Source of the DNA: SZUA-430 sp964483585 | GTDB taxonomy: Bacteria; Pseudomonadota; Alphaproteobacteria; Micropepsales; Micropepsaceae | Direction of reading: 5' to 3' | Length of the DNA: 64,000 nt | Assembly (NCBI GenBank): GCA_964483585.1 | Contig: CAZABH010000010.1 | Span: forward strand, 20,812 to 84,811 | Shown: in pieces, positions 17,422-25,141 of the stretch | Position numbering within the stretch: the first letter of the stretch is position 1 | Layout: each line of letters opens with the position of its first letter | The notes under the pieces: generated by a model | Told to the model about the DNA's origin: nothing | The model's database searches: none | What the model saw: the letters and a program-made list of their open reading frames with translations, nothing else | Position numbers and translations under genes: made by a program

Positions 17422-18456
17422 ATGATCTTGAACTTCTCGCGCCTTGAGAAAAGCGTCCGCCCCGTTGTGAATTCGATGGTGGCGCTTCTGCTCGCGGCCT
17501 CGATGGCGGTGGCTCAGGTGCCGCCTGAGATGGATCGTATTGCTTTTCTCATCGCAACAGGACCTGTTGCTGGTTCTGCCATGCAAATGGGCGAGGCGAT
17601 TGCTGTCACCATCAGCCATCCTCCGGGCTTGGGACGTTGCGAAACTCCTGGTGTCTGCGGCCCGAAGGGGCTCATCGCGACCACACGTTCGTCGAGTGGA
17701 TCGGTGGCCAATGTGCGCAGCGTCGAGCGCGGCAGTGTGCAGTCGGCGCTTGTACAGGGTGATTTGCTTGACGCCGCGCTGAAGGGCACCGGACCCTTTG
17801 CCAAGGATGGTAAGCTGAAGGAGCTGCGCGTGGTTGCGCGGCTTCACGATGAAGTCCTGCATGTCATTGTTTCATCCCAGTCACGGGTTCGGCGGCTCGC
17901 TGATCTGAGAGGAAAGCGGGTCGCGATTGACTCGGGGTCGCTTGATGCCGTGCATACCGTGCGGACCATGCTGAAGATGGCCGGTGTCCGTATTCCGGGA
18001 CGTAACCTTCGTGCCATGTCTGTCACGGAGGCCGCTGAAAGCCTGCGTACCCGCAAAGTTGACGCCCTTTTTGTGCTGGGGGTGCCGCCCGTGCGATCGC
18101 TGGAGCCATTGTTCCGGCGTGGACAGTTGAAGCTTGTCACGGTGGACAATCGGACGCTTGAGCGCTTGAAGAGAGCCAATCCGCTTTACGGCAAGGTTCG
18201 GTTGGTGCCTGGCACCTATCGCTCGTCAGTCGAAGTCCAAGCCTTGACTGTGGCTAGCGTTTGGGTCGTTCGTCGGGCGATGGAGGCGTCGGTCGTCGAA
18301 CAGATCCTCCGCGCCTTCTGGGCGCGCGAGAACCGTGCTGACATCGAGGCGCGGGTGCCCTTTGCCACGTCCCTGGATGTCAGGAATGCAACCTCAGTGG
18401 GTACCATGCCCTTGCATGAAGGGGCGAAGCGCTTCTACGCTCGGTCTCGCCCCTAG
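17422..18456 (+). CDS. TAXI-family TRAP-type solute-binding protein
   Basis: A 344-residue exported protein of the TAXI (TRAP-associated extracytoplasmic immunogenic) family. A signal peptide ends near ASMAVAQ (about 32). The body has the usual pattern: an N-terminal GPVAGSAMQMGEAIA helix, a SGSVANVRSVERGSVQSALVQGD region, LRGKRVAIDSGSLDAVHTVR, and VDALFVLGVPP. Such proteins bind small carboxylates or amino acids for a TRAP permease, but no permease is encoded nearby, so the substrate and partner are unknown. It is divergent from the tadD-like gene. Confidence 0.82.
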   Translation: MILNFSRLEKSVRPVVNSMVALLLAASMAVAQVPPEMDRIAFLIATGPVAGSAMQMGEAIAVTISHPPGLGRCETPGVCGPKGLIATTRSSSGSVANVRSVERGSVQSALVQGDLLDAALKGTGPFAKDGKLKELRVVARLHDEVLHVIVSSQSRVRRLADLRGKRVAIDSGSLDAVHTVRTMLKMAGVRIPGRNLRAMSVTEAAESLRTRKVDALFVLGVPPVRSLEPLFRRGQLKLVTVDNRTLERLKRANPLYGKVRLVPGTYRSSVEVQALTVASVWVVRRAMEASVVEQILRAFWARENRADIEARVPFATSLDVRNATSVGTMPLHEGAKRFYARSRP

Positions 18457-18480
18457 ACGGTCTGCAGGAGGGCCCTTTTC

Positions 18481-19074
18481 GTGAGGTCGAAAGCGCCCGT
18501 GTTCACGAGCTTGGTGATGATCGCGCTTGGTCTTGTGCCTACGGCGCTTGTTACCCATTATTTTGACGTCATTCCCAATAGGACAGTCATCCAGTGGGAT
18601 ATGCTGGGCCGCATGACCGTGATCGGTACGCGGGCGAGTACGGTGCTGCTGGTTGCCAATTTTGCAGCTGTGGCAGGGCTTGCGGGTGCGTTTTTGGCAC
18701 TTTGGAAGCACCGATCTCTGGCGCTTGCCGATTGTTTGCGTCCCTTCCTGATCCTGAATTTCTCCCAGATCGTGGTGATCACCCTGACCTGTGTCATGAT
18801 CGTGACACAGGCGCTGGGGCTAAAATTGGCGATCAAGCCAATGATCCCACCGGCTGTTGCAGTGCTTCTATTCGCGGCTGGCATGCTGCTGTGGCGGGCG
18901 GAGGGGCTTGAGCGGTTAAGCGTGATGCGTCTTCTGGGGGCTGCATTTGCCGGGGCCGGGGTGGCCTTGCTGGTCCTGAACGGCTTTGCCTCGCCCCAGG
19001 TTGTGGGTTACTACGCCACAGCCTTTGCAGTCCTGGCCATGGCTGCTGCCGCGATACCGGCGCGCCCAGGTTGA
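18481..19074 (+). CDS. integral membrane protein, DUF1648/SdpI-like at best
   Basis: A 197-residue protein with about six hydrophobic helices. The stretch LVPTALVTHYFDVIPNR followed by WDMLGRM faintly resembles the DUF1648 region of SdpI-type immunity proteins, but the match is weak. The start is GTG 18481, with AGGAGGG 8 bp upstream. It follows the TAXI gene by 24 bp and may be co-transcribed, yet it does not look like a TRAP membrane subunit. I assign no function. Confidence 0.6.
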   Translation: MRSKAPVFTSLVMIALGLVPTALVTHYFDVIPNRTVIQWDMLGRMTVIGTRASTVLLVANFAAVAGLAGAFLALWKHRSLALADCLRPFLILNFSQIVVITLTCVMIVTQALGLKLAIKPMIPPAVAVLLFAAGMLLWRAEGLERLSVMRLLGAAFAGAGVALLVLNGFASPQVVGYYATAFAVLAMAAAAIPARPG

Positions 19075-19124
19075 GATTGCGGGTTGATCTTTCCCACTCG
19101 ACTTTCTGATCCCAGGTTCTTGTG

Positions 19125-20519
19125 ATGCGCAGTCAACGCCACTTCACTGATGATGCAACGGGATCCGTTCCCATTCACGCGGTTACACCGTCGATGCTTG
19201 AGGCTGCTCTTGAAGGCGCACTGAGGCCCCATGCGGCGTGGATTGCGTCCTGCGGCTTCAAGGCTGCAACGGGCAAGTTGTTACAGTTACCCGGCGCCGA
19301 TGGTTCGGTTGCCGCTGTTGTCTTTGGGCTCGGACGTGACGAGGATCCTTTCCAGTTTGCTGCGCTGCCCGGCCTGTTGCCTGATGGTCGATATCGGCTT
19401 GTGACTTGGCCTGCCATACGCAGTTGCTCGGTGCTCGCCCTTGCCTGGGCGATGGGGCATTACCGGTTCACCCGTTTCAAGGGTGGTGACACGAAGAAGG
19501 ATGGCCCTTTGCTGGTATGGCCTTCGGATGCCGATCGCGGGCAGGTCCTGCGGGTGGCCGATGGGCTGTTCATGGCACGAGACCTTGTGAACACGCCTGC
19601 CAACGAGATGGGTCCTGCTGAGCTTGCCGATGCGGCCTTGCACCTGGCTGATACACACGGTGCACAGGCGGCCGTCATCGAGGGTCGGTTGCTTCAGGAC
19701 AAGAATTTCCCCCTGATCTGGGCGGTTGGCGCCGGATCCAGCCGGGCTCCGCGATTGATTGATTTTCGCTGGGGTGGCGCGGGGCTGCCGCGGGTGACGC
19801 TGGTGGGCAAGGGGGTCTGTTTCGACTCGGGAGGGCTCGACATCAAACCTGCAAGCGCGATGCTGACCATGAAGAAGGACATGGGTGGCGCTGCGGCCGT
19901 GCTTGGCATTGCCCACATGATCATGGATGCGAAGTTGCCGATTGCCCTGCGCGTGCTGATCCCTGCTGTCGAGAACAGCATTTCCGGCGATGCCTATCGT
20001 CCCGGGGATATTTTCAGGAGCCGCAAGGGGCTGACGGTCGAGATCGGCAATACGGATGCTGAGGGGCGGCTGGTTCTGGCCGATGCGCTGGCTGAGGCCG
20101 ATTCGGAAGCGCCTGATCTGCTGGTATGCATGGCGACCTTGACGGGGGCGGCCCGCGTGGCCACAGGGTTCGACCTGCCGCCGTTCTTCACGCAGGATGA
20201 CGGGCTTGCCGGTGAACTTGAGGCGGCTGCGGTCCGCGAAGGCGATGCCATCTGTCGCTTGCCGCTGTGGCGAGGGTATGGAGAACTCATCGAAAGCAAG
20301 GTTGCCGATCTGACCAACAGTCCCGGAAATCCCAATGCTGGCGCGATCACGGCTGCGTTGTTCCTCGAGCGCTTTGTTGAAAAGGCAAAGAGTTTTGTCC
20401 ACTTCGATATTGCGGCCTGGAATGACAGGGCGCGGCCGGGGCGTCCATTGGGTGCGGAGGCCCAAGCTGTTCGTGCGATCTTCAGTATGCTGCAGGCCCG
20501 TTATGGGCGTGTTCAATAG
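19125..20519 (+). CDS. M17 family leucyl aminopeptidase
   Basis: A 464-residue cytosolic di-metal aminopeptidase of family M17, which trims N-terminal residues from peptides. The catalytic domain shows VGKGVCFDSGGLDIKPASAM with the metal-binding Asp and catalytic Lys region, KKDMGGAAAVLGI, and the family signature NTDAEGRLVLADAL. The last 200 residues are standard, including the CMATLTGAARVATG loop. The N-terminal domain is shorter than in E. coli PepA, closer to PepB-like alphaproteobacterial forms. The start could be GTG 19122 or ATG 19125; I prefer the ATG, 8 bp after CAGG. It overlaps the converging dehydrogenase gene by 7 bp. Confidence 0.92.
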   Translation: MRSQRHFTDDATGSVPIHAVTPSMLEAALEGALRPHAAWIASCGFKAATGKLLQLPGADGSVAAVVFGLGRDEDPFQFAALPGLLPDGRYRLVTWPAIRSCSVLALAWAMGHYRFTRFKGGDTKKDGPLLVWPSDADRGQVLRVADGLFMARDLVNTPANEMGPAELADAALHLADTHGAQAAVIEGRLLQDKNFPLIWAVGAGSSRAPRLIDFRWGGAGLPRVTLVGKGVCFDSGGLDIKPASAMLTMKKDMGGAAAVLGIAHMIMDAKLPIALRVLIPAVENSISGDAYRPGDIFRSRKGLTVEIGNTDAEGRLVLADALAEADSEAPDLLVCMATLTGAARVATGFDLPPFFTQDDGLAGELEAAAVREGDAICRLPLWRGYGELIESKVADLTNSPGNPNAGAITAALFLERFVEKAKSFVHFDIAAWNDRARPGRPLGAEAQAVRAIFSMLQARYGRVQ

Positions 20520-21451
20520 CCGCGGCTGAAGTCGACGAGGTTCTCAGGCGACAGGCCATCGTCCACGCGCGCGATGGTGCGCGCCACGTGCGCCATGAAG
20601 GCTGCAGGATCGGTTGCGGCAGCCGCGTGCGGCGTTACAACCACCTTTGGGTGCGACCACAGCGGATTATCCGATGGTAGTGGCTCCTGCGTGAAGACGT
20701 CGAGTGTGGCGCCGCGCAAATGCCCCGCATCAAGAGCTGCCAGCAGGTCCTGCTCGACCAGGTGACCACCACGTGCGGCGTTGATCAAGCACGCGCCTGC
20801 GGGCAGGGCTGCGAACAGCCTTGCGTCCAGGATGCCTCGGGTCTGTGGGGTCAATGGGAGCAGGCAAACCAGAATGTCGGTCTGGGCCAGGAAAGGTGCC
20901 AGGCCTTGGGAACCGTGAAAAGAGGCTACGCCTTCGATCTGTCGGGGCGTCTGGCTCCAGCCGGACAGCTGATAGTTCAGCGCTTTGAGTGCCGAGGCTG
21001 CTGCCTGGCCCAGCATGCCGAAGCCGAGAATGCCGACGCGAACATATTCTGCCCGCGGTGAGGCGATCTGGCGCCACTTGCTCAGCCGCTGCAAGGCGCC
21101 AAGGTCGTGCATGCGCCTGTGCCAGTAAAGCACGTTTAGTACGACGTACTCAGTCATCGACTGGCTGAGCGTGGGGTCCACGACGCGCGACAGCGGTACA
21201 CTTTGAGGGTAAGTCGGGTCGGCGACGATTGCGTCGACGCCGGCGCCCATCGAGAATACAACCTTCAATGCGGGAAGTGCTGCCAGCGAGCCAGGCTTTG
21301 GTTTCCAGGCAATACAGTAGTGGATGCTGTCCGGAGCGCCCAGGTCATCTTCGGTGCGGATGTCGAGGTCCGGACGCAGCCGTTTCAGGTGCGGCGTCCA
21401 GAGTTCGAGCGGATAGCCAATGGACTGGAAGAGCAGGCTGCCCTTGGCCAT
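20513..21451 (-). CDS. 2-hydroxyacid dehydrogenase, GhrA type (glyoxylate/hydroxypyruvate reductase)
   Basis: A 312-residue NAD(P)-dependent D-2-hydroxyacid dehydrogenase, closest in pattern to GhrA, which reduces glyoxylate and hydroxypyruvate. The Rossmann motif is VGILGFGMLGQAAASAL. The catalytic Arg region is INAARGGHLVEQDLLAAL, a Glu falls near TQEPLPSDNPLW, and the catalytic His is in VVVTPHAAA. I chose ATG 21451 (MAKGSLLFQS); the frame is open to 21559 but would run into the cytochrome gene. It lies 16 bp after the cytochrome c gene on the same strand. Substrate choice cannot be read from sequence. Confidence 0.85.
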   Translation of the reverse strand: MAKGSLLFQSIGYPLELWTPHLKRLRPDLDIRTEDDLGAPDSIHYCIAWKPKPGSLAALPALKVVFSMGAGVDAIVADPTYPQSVPLSRVVDPTLSQSMTEYVVLNVLYWHRRMHDLGALQRLSKWRQIASPRAEYVRVGILGFGMLGQAAASALKALNYQLSGWSQTPRQIEGVASFHGSQGLAPFLAQTDILVCLLPLTPQTRGILDARLFAALPAGACLINAARGGHLVEQDLLAALDAGHLRGATLDVFTQEPLPSDNPLWSHPKVVVTPHAAAATDPAAFMAHVARTIARVDDGLSPENLVDFSRGY

Positions 21452-21467
21452 GGGGTATCTTGCTATC

Positions 21468-22169
21468 TTACTTGCTGCCACCCGGCGGTGTTGCCGGCTT
21501 GGCTGCATCGGCAGGAGCAGCGCCTTCGGTCGCAGGGGTTTCTCCGGCTGGCGCTGCACCCTCTGCTGGAGTGGCTGCGTCTGAAGGCGCAGCCTCGGCT
21601 GCAGGCGCCACCGGGTTGGGTGCAGGGATGGCGAGCGGGCTGTCCGAGAGGGTGCGCATATAGGCGATCAAGGCGATCCGGTCAGACTGCTTGGAGAGGC
21701 CCGCAAACGACATCTTGGTGCCTGGGATCGCGGACTTAGGGCTCTTCATGAAGGCGTAGAAATCGTCGTAGCTCCAATCCTTGTCCTTCAGGGCGTTGAA
21801 GGCGGGGGAGTATGCGTAGCCGGCAACTTGCGCATGCTTTGCCCCGATGATGCCGTAGAGGTTCGGGCCTATCTTGTTGGGGCCACCCTTTGTGAAATCA
21901 TGGCATTGCTGGCAGCGGCTCATGAGTTTTTCGCCTGCAGCGATGTCGGCCGCCGGAATGACCGTCCCCCAATCGGGCTTGACGTCGGCGACAGGCGTTG
22001 CGGCTTGTCCGCCGGTCTCACCGCCTTCTTCTGCGACGGCGACTTCCATGCCTGGCGTTTCCGCCTTGTGCGGTGTCATGAGGCCGTTGATGAGCATGTT
22101 CAGCGACACGATGAACAGCACTGTGCCGAGCACAGCGCCGAAGATCTTGTTCCACTCGAAGGAGTCCAT
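21468..22169 (-). CDS. membrane-anchored c-type cytochrome (cytochrome c552/CycM type)
   Basis: A 233-residue class I cytochrome c. An uncleaved N-terminal helix (about 8-28) anchors it to the inner membrane. The heme site is CQQCH, with the Met ligand in GTKMSFAG. A C-terminal tail of about 45 residues is rich in Ala, Pro, Glu and Gly. The fold resembles CycM-type cytochromes that carry electrons from the bc1 complex to the aa3 oxidase in alphaproteobacteria. The start ATG 22169 begins MDSFEWNKIFG; the much longer open frame upstream to 22781 is the shadow of kdsB. It is divergent from kdsB, as is common in this group. Confidence 0.9.
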   Translation of the reverse strand: MDSFEWNKIFGAVLGTVLFIVSLNMLINGLMTPHKAETPGMEVAVAEEGGETGGQAATPVADVKPDWGTVIPAADIAAGEKLMSRCQQCHDFTKGGPNKIGPNLYGIIGAKHAQVAGYAYSPAFNALKDKDWSYDDFYAFMKSPKSAIPGTKMSFAGLSKQSDRIALIAYMRTLSDSPLAIPAPNPVAPAAEAAPSDAATPAEGAAPAGETPATEGAAPADAAKPATPPGGSK

Positions 22170-22356
22170 TGCGCAATCCTTGCAGGGTAACTTGGCGGAT
22201 AAGGCGGCGGATTCCACGGGATGCGGCACGCCAAGCTGGCGCCGCGCAACGGCCTGAAATGCGCGGGCCGACAATAGCTTCGGCGGTTCCTTGGTCATTG
22301 CGGCGGAACGTCGCATTTTGGTTCGTCTCAGAAGGCTAGAACACAATGACCCTACG

Positions 22357-23109
22357 ATGAGCGAACCGTTGATCCTGATCCCTGCCCGCATGGCGTCGAC
22401 GCGCCTGCCGGGAAAACCGCTGGCTGATATCCTCGGCGAGCCCATGATCGTCCATGTCTGGCGCCGCGCCCAGGAGGCGCAGTCCGGTCGCGTCGCTGTC
22501 GCGGCTGCCGAGAAAGAGATTGTGGATGCCGTCATTGCTGCGGGCGGAGAGGCGGTGCTGACCAATCCGGACCATCCGTCAGGTTCGGACCGGATTTTTG
22601 AGGCGCTGACCCGGCTCGACCCACAGGGTCGCCATAAGGTGATCGTGAATGTCCAAGGCGACTTGCCGACCCTCGATCCCCTGCTCGTGAGGGGTGTTGT
22701 CGAGACGCTGCAGCAGTCAGGGGCCGATCTTGCCACGCTGGTGACAGAAATTGTCGACGAGGCAGAACGCACGAACCCCAATGTCGTAAAGGCTGTCGTG
22801 GCGCTGCCACCGGGGCGGGTCGAAGGTCGTGCGCTCTATTTCACGCGTGCGACGGCTCCGTGGGGACCCGGGCCGCACTATCACCATATCGGCATGTATG
22901 CCTACCGACGCATGGCGCTGGAGCGGTTCGTCAAATTGCCACCCTCGCCACTCGAGACGCGCGAAAAGCTGGAGCAGTTGCGGGCGCTCGAAGCCGGAAT
23001 GCCGGTTGCTGTGCGCGTTGTCGATGCTGTACCGCTGGGCGTGGATACACCTGAAGACCTCGACCGGGCGCGCGAACTCATCGGTCGCAGGAAGAAGAGC
23101 GTGACATGA
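22357..23109 (+). CDS. kdsB: 3-deoxy-manno-octulosonate cytidylyltransferase
   Basis: A 250-residue CMP-KDO synthetase that activates KDO for lipid A core synthesis. The N-terminal nucleotide-binding motif is LIPARMASTRLPGKPL, followed by HPSGSDRIFEAL, the VNVQGDLPTLDP motif (D/P variations are normal), and IGMYAYRRMALERFV; it ends GVDTPEDLDRAREL. I chose ATG 22357 (MSEPLILIPAR); the frame is open to 22291. Its stop overlaps the start of pheA by 4 bp (ATGA), so the two are translationally coupled. Confidence 0.95.
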   Translation: MSEPLILIPARMASTRLPGKPLADILGEPMIVHVWRRAQEAQSGRVAVAAAEKEIVDAVIAAGGEAVLTNPDHPSGSDRIFEALTRLDPQGRHKVIVNVQGDLPTLDPLLVRGVVETLQQSGADLATLVTEIVDEAERTNPNVVKAVVALPPGRVEGRALYFTRATAPWGPGPHYHHIGMYAYRRMALERFVKLPPSPLETREKLEQLRALEAGMPVAVRVVDAVPLGVDTPEDLDRARELIGRRKKSVT

Positions 23110-23972
23110 CACCAGATCCGCAGAACACGATCGCCTTCCAGGGAGAGCCTGGCGCGAATTCGCACATGGCTTGCCTTGAAGTTTATCCCTCCATGATTGC
23201 CTTGCCTTGTTCCACGTTCGAGGACGTGTTTGCGGCCGTCAAAGAGGGGCAGGCGCGGCTTGCGATGCTGCCGATCGAGAATTCGCTGCATGGGCGCATT
23301 ACCGATATTCATCACCTTCTTCCCGAGTCCGGGCTTTTCATCGTCGGTGAGCACTTCCTTCGGATTCATCATCAGCTGATGGCGGTGAAGGGGGCTACGC
23401 TGCAAAGTGTTCGTTCGGTCATGAGCCAGATTCCGGCGCTTGGCCAGTGCCGCAACGTCATTCGTACCCTTGGCCTGAAAATGATCGTGGGGGCAGATAC
23501 TGCTGGCTCTGCGCGGCAGGTCGCGGAACAGAAAGATCCGACGGTTGCCGCGCTTGCCTCGCGGCTTGCAGCCGAGATCTACGGCCTCGACATTCTTAAG
23601 GCTGATGTCGAAGACGCTCCGCATAACACGACCCGCTTCCTGATCATGGCCAGGGAAGCAGATGATGCCGAGCCCGGCAGCGGCGATGTCGTTACGACGT
23701 TTGTGTTCCGGGTCCGCAACGTGCCGGCAGCGCTCTACAAGGCCATGGGTGGCTTTGCGACCAACGGGGTGAACATGACGAAGCTGGAATCCTATCAGCT
23801 TGAAGGCTCGTTCAACGCGACGCAGTTCTATGCCGACATCGAGGGGCACCCGGAAGCGCGCAATGTGCGGCTTGCGCTCGAAGAGTTGCAGTTCTTCTCG
23901 TCCTCGCTGCGCGTGCTTGGGGTTTATCCTGCTCACCCGTTTCGGAAAACGATCGTGCGAGCGCCCGGCTAA
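23106..23972 (+). CDS. pheA: prephenate dehydratase
   Basis: A 288-residue monofunctional prephenate dehydratase for phenylalanine synthesis, converting prephenate to phenylpyruvate. The catalytic domain starts IAFQGEPGANSHMACLE, includes LPIENSLHGRITDIHHLL, and has the TRF motif in HNTTRFLIMA. A C-terminal ACT domain (about 190-285) contains TKLESYQLEGSF, the phenylalanine-sensing ESRP-type site with a Tyr variant. No chorismate mutase domain is fused. It overlaps kdsB by 4 bp and converges with nudC with only 4 bp between stops. Confidence 0.95.
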   Translation: MTPDPQNTIAFQGEPGANSHMACLEVYPSMIALPCSTFEDVFAAVKEGQARLAMLPIENSLHGRITDIHHLLPESGLFIVGEHFLRIHHQLMAVKGATLQSVRSVMSQIPALGQCRNVIRTLGLKMIVGADTAGSARQVAEQKDPTVAALASRLAAEIYGLDILKADVEDAPHNTTRFLIMAREADDAEPGSGDVVTTFVFRVRNVPAALYKAMGGFATNGVNMTKLESYQLEGSFNATQFYADIEGHPEARNVRLALEELQFFSSSLRVLGVYPAHPFRKTIVRAPG

Positions 23973-23976
23973 GTGC

Positions 23977-24957
23977 CTATTCGAATTCGAGCCATGTCTT
24001 CACGAGCTGGTGGGCAATGGCCATGCGTGGCGGCAGGCGCAGTTCGCTTGTTCCCCGGGCCATCGCCGCACGGACCTGGTCGCGTGTGAACCATTTCGCG
24101 TCAGACAACTCTTTGCCATCAAGAACGATATCGGTGGTGGTCGCGCGGGCGAAGCAGCCTATCATCAAGGATGAAGGGTAGGGCCAGGGCTGTGTCGAGT
24201 GGAAGGCGACTTCGTCGATGCTGATGCCTGCTTCTTCCTGGCATTCGCGTGCGACTGCCTGCTCGATGGTTTCGCCAGGCTCGATGAAGCCAGCGAGTGC
24301 CGAGAAGAAACCTGGAGGCCATTTGGGCTGGCGCCCCATCAGGCAGGTGTTGGCATGCGTGGGCAGCATGATCACGACCGGGTCCGTGCGCGGGAAGTGC
24401 TCGGCCCTGCAGCCAGGGCAGCTGCGCTTGTAACCGGCGTCAGACAATTCGGTGGGGTTGCCGCAGTTGGCGCAGTACCTGTGGCGTTGGTGCCAGTCGA
24501 TCATGGATTTCGCCTGCGCGAGGATGCTTGCGTCCGTAGGGTCGATCTCTTCGGCCACCGTGCGCAGGTCCGCAAAGGTCCCAAGCCCGGCGAGCGGTCC
24601 CGTGCGCTCCGGATCTGCTTGCGAGGAGATGTCGATGGCAAAGTGTGCGGAGTTGCGATGCTCGCCGAGAAAGATCGTTATCGTGTCCGCATCCAACAGG
24701 GGGCGGACAAGTTCGCCCGTTACCCAACCTGCCTCCCGGTGACCGTTGCGGCCGGGGATCACGAACGGGTTCAGCTTCCAGAGCGGCATGAACGACGTGT
24801 TGCGGTCTGACATGGCTTGGGCCAGCCATTCCCGGTCGGTTCGCCGGTGAGCAGCCCTGTCCAGAGGAGAATTTGCGAAAATGTTGGGGTTCTTCGGCAG
24901 GACCAGCTGCATCCGGCGGGTGTCTTTCCACAAGTTTTGATGCATAAAGCTTCGCAT
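23977..24957 (-). CDS. nudC: NAD(+) diphosphatase / NudC Nudix hydrolase
   Basis: A 326-residue NudC-type hydrolase that splits NAD(H) and can remove NAD caps from RNA. An N-terminal domain (FANSPLDRAAHRR) precedes a four-Cys zinc ribbon (YCANCGNPTE; RSCPGCRAEHFPRTDP) and the Nudix box GX5EX7REXXEEXG around GFIEPGETIEQAVAREC. A family SQPWPYPSSLM-like motif, TQPWPYPSSLMIG, follows. The start is uncertain: ATG 24957, 24945 or 24912 all fit and none has a good ribosome site. I give the longest that stays clear of the SRP RNA promoter. Confidence 0.9.
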   Translation of the reverse strand: MRSFMHQNLWKDTRRMQLVLPKNPNIFANSPLDRAAHRRTDREWLAQAMSDRNTSFMPLWKLNPFVIPGRNGHREAGWVTGELVRPLLDADTITIFLGEHRNSAHFAIDISSQADPERTGPLAGLGTFADLRTVAEEIDPTDASILAQAKSMIDWHQRHRYCANCGNPTELSDAGYKRSCPGCRAEHFPRTDPVVIMLPTHANTCLMGRQPKWPPGFFSALAGFIEPGETIEQAVARECQEEAGISIDEVAFHSTQPWPYPSSLMIGCFARATTTDIVLDGKELSDAKWFTRDQVRAAMARGTSELRLPPRMAIAHQLVKTWLEFE

Positions 24958-24990
24958 GGCGAGGCTTGTGGCCGCAATGTCCGGGGCTGC

Positions 24991-25019
24991 TTGCGTTTTG
25001 CCGCGGCCCGCCCGATATA
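24991..25019 (+). promoter_or_regulatory. sigma-70-type promoter of the SRP RNA gene
   Basis: TTGCGT (24991-24996) and GATATA (25014-25019) are separated by 17 bp and lie 7 bp before the base of the SRP RNA stem. The spacing fits a housekeeping promoter. It probably also serves dnaX, since no terminator separates the two. Confidence 0.6.
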
Positions 25020-25025
25020 GTGCCC

Positions 25026-25124
25026 CGGGAGGTTGGCGACGGACGAGTTCCTCGCCAACCCGGTCAGGTCCGGAAGGAAGCAGCCGCAACGAGTTTCGAC
25101 TCGGGTCGTTCGTCAGCCTCTCAC
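25026..25124 (+). ncRNA. ffs: signal recognition particle RNA (4.5S type)
   Basis: The hallmark apical loop GGTCAGGTCCGGAAGGAAGC, which binds Ffh, lies at 25062-25081. The outer stem pairs GGGAGGTTG (25027-25035) with CAGCCTCTC (25114-25122) over nine positions including wobbles, giving a hairpin of about 97 nt, normal for the small bacterial form. The RNA scaffolds Ffh and FtsY for co-translational membrane targeting. The ends are estimated from the stem. It lies between divergent nudC and co-directional dnaX, a common alphaproteobacterial arrangement. Confidence 0.93.
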
Positions 25125-25141
25125 CTTGGGTTCCTTCACGC

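Noticed and set aside
19287..20516. 409-residue antisense frame across the aminopeptidase gene
   Set aside because: It is the exact antisense of an intact M17 enzyme with all motifs; composition is Arg/His-rich, typical of shadows in GC-rich DNA.
22170..22781. N-terminal extension of the cytochrome c frame
   Set aside because: Covers the divergent promoter and kdsB; the membrane anchor begins at MDSFEW (22169).
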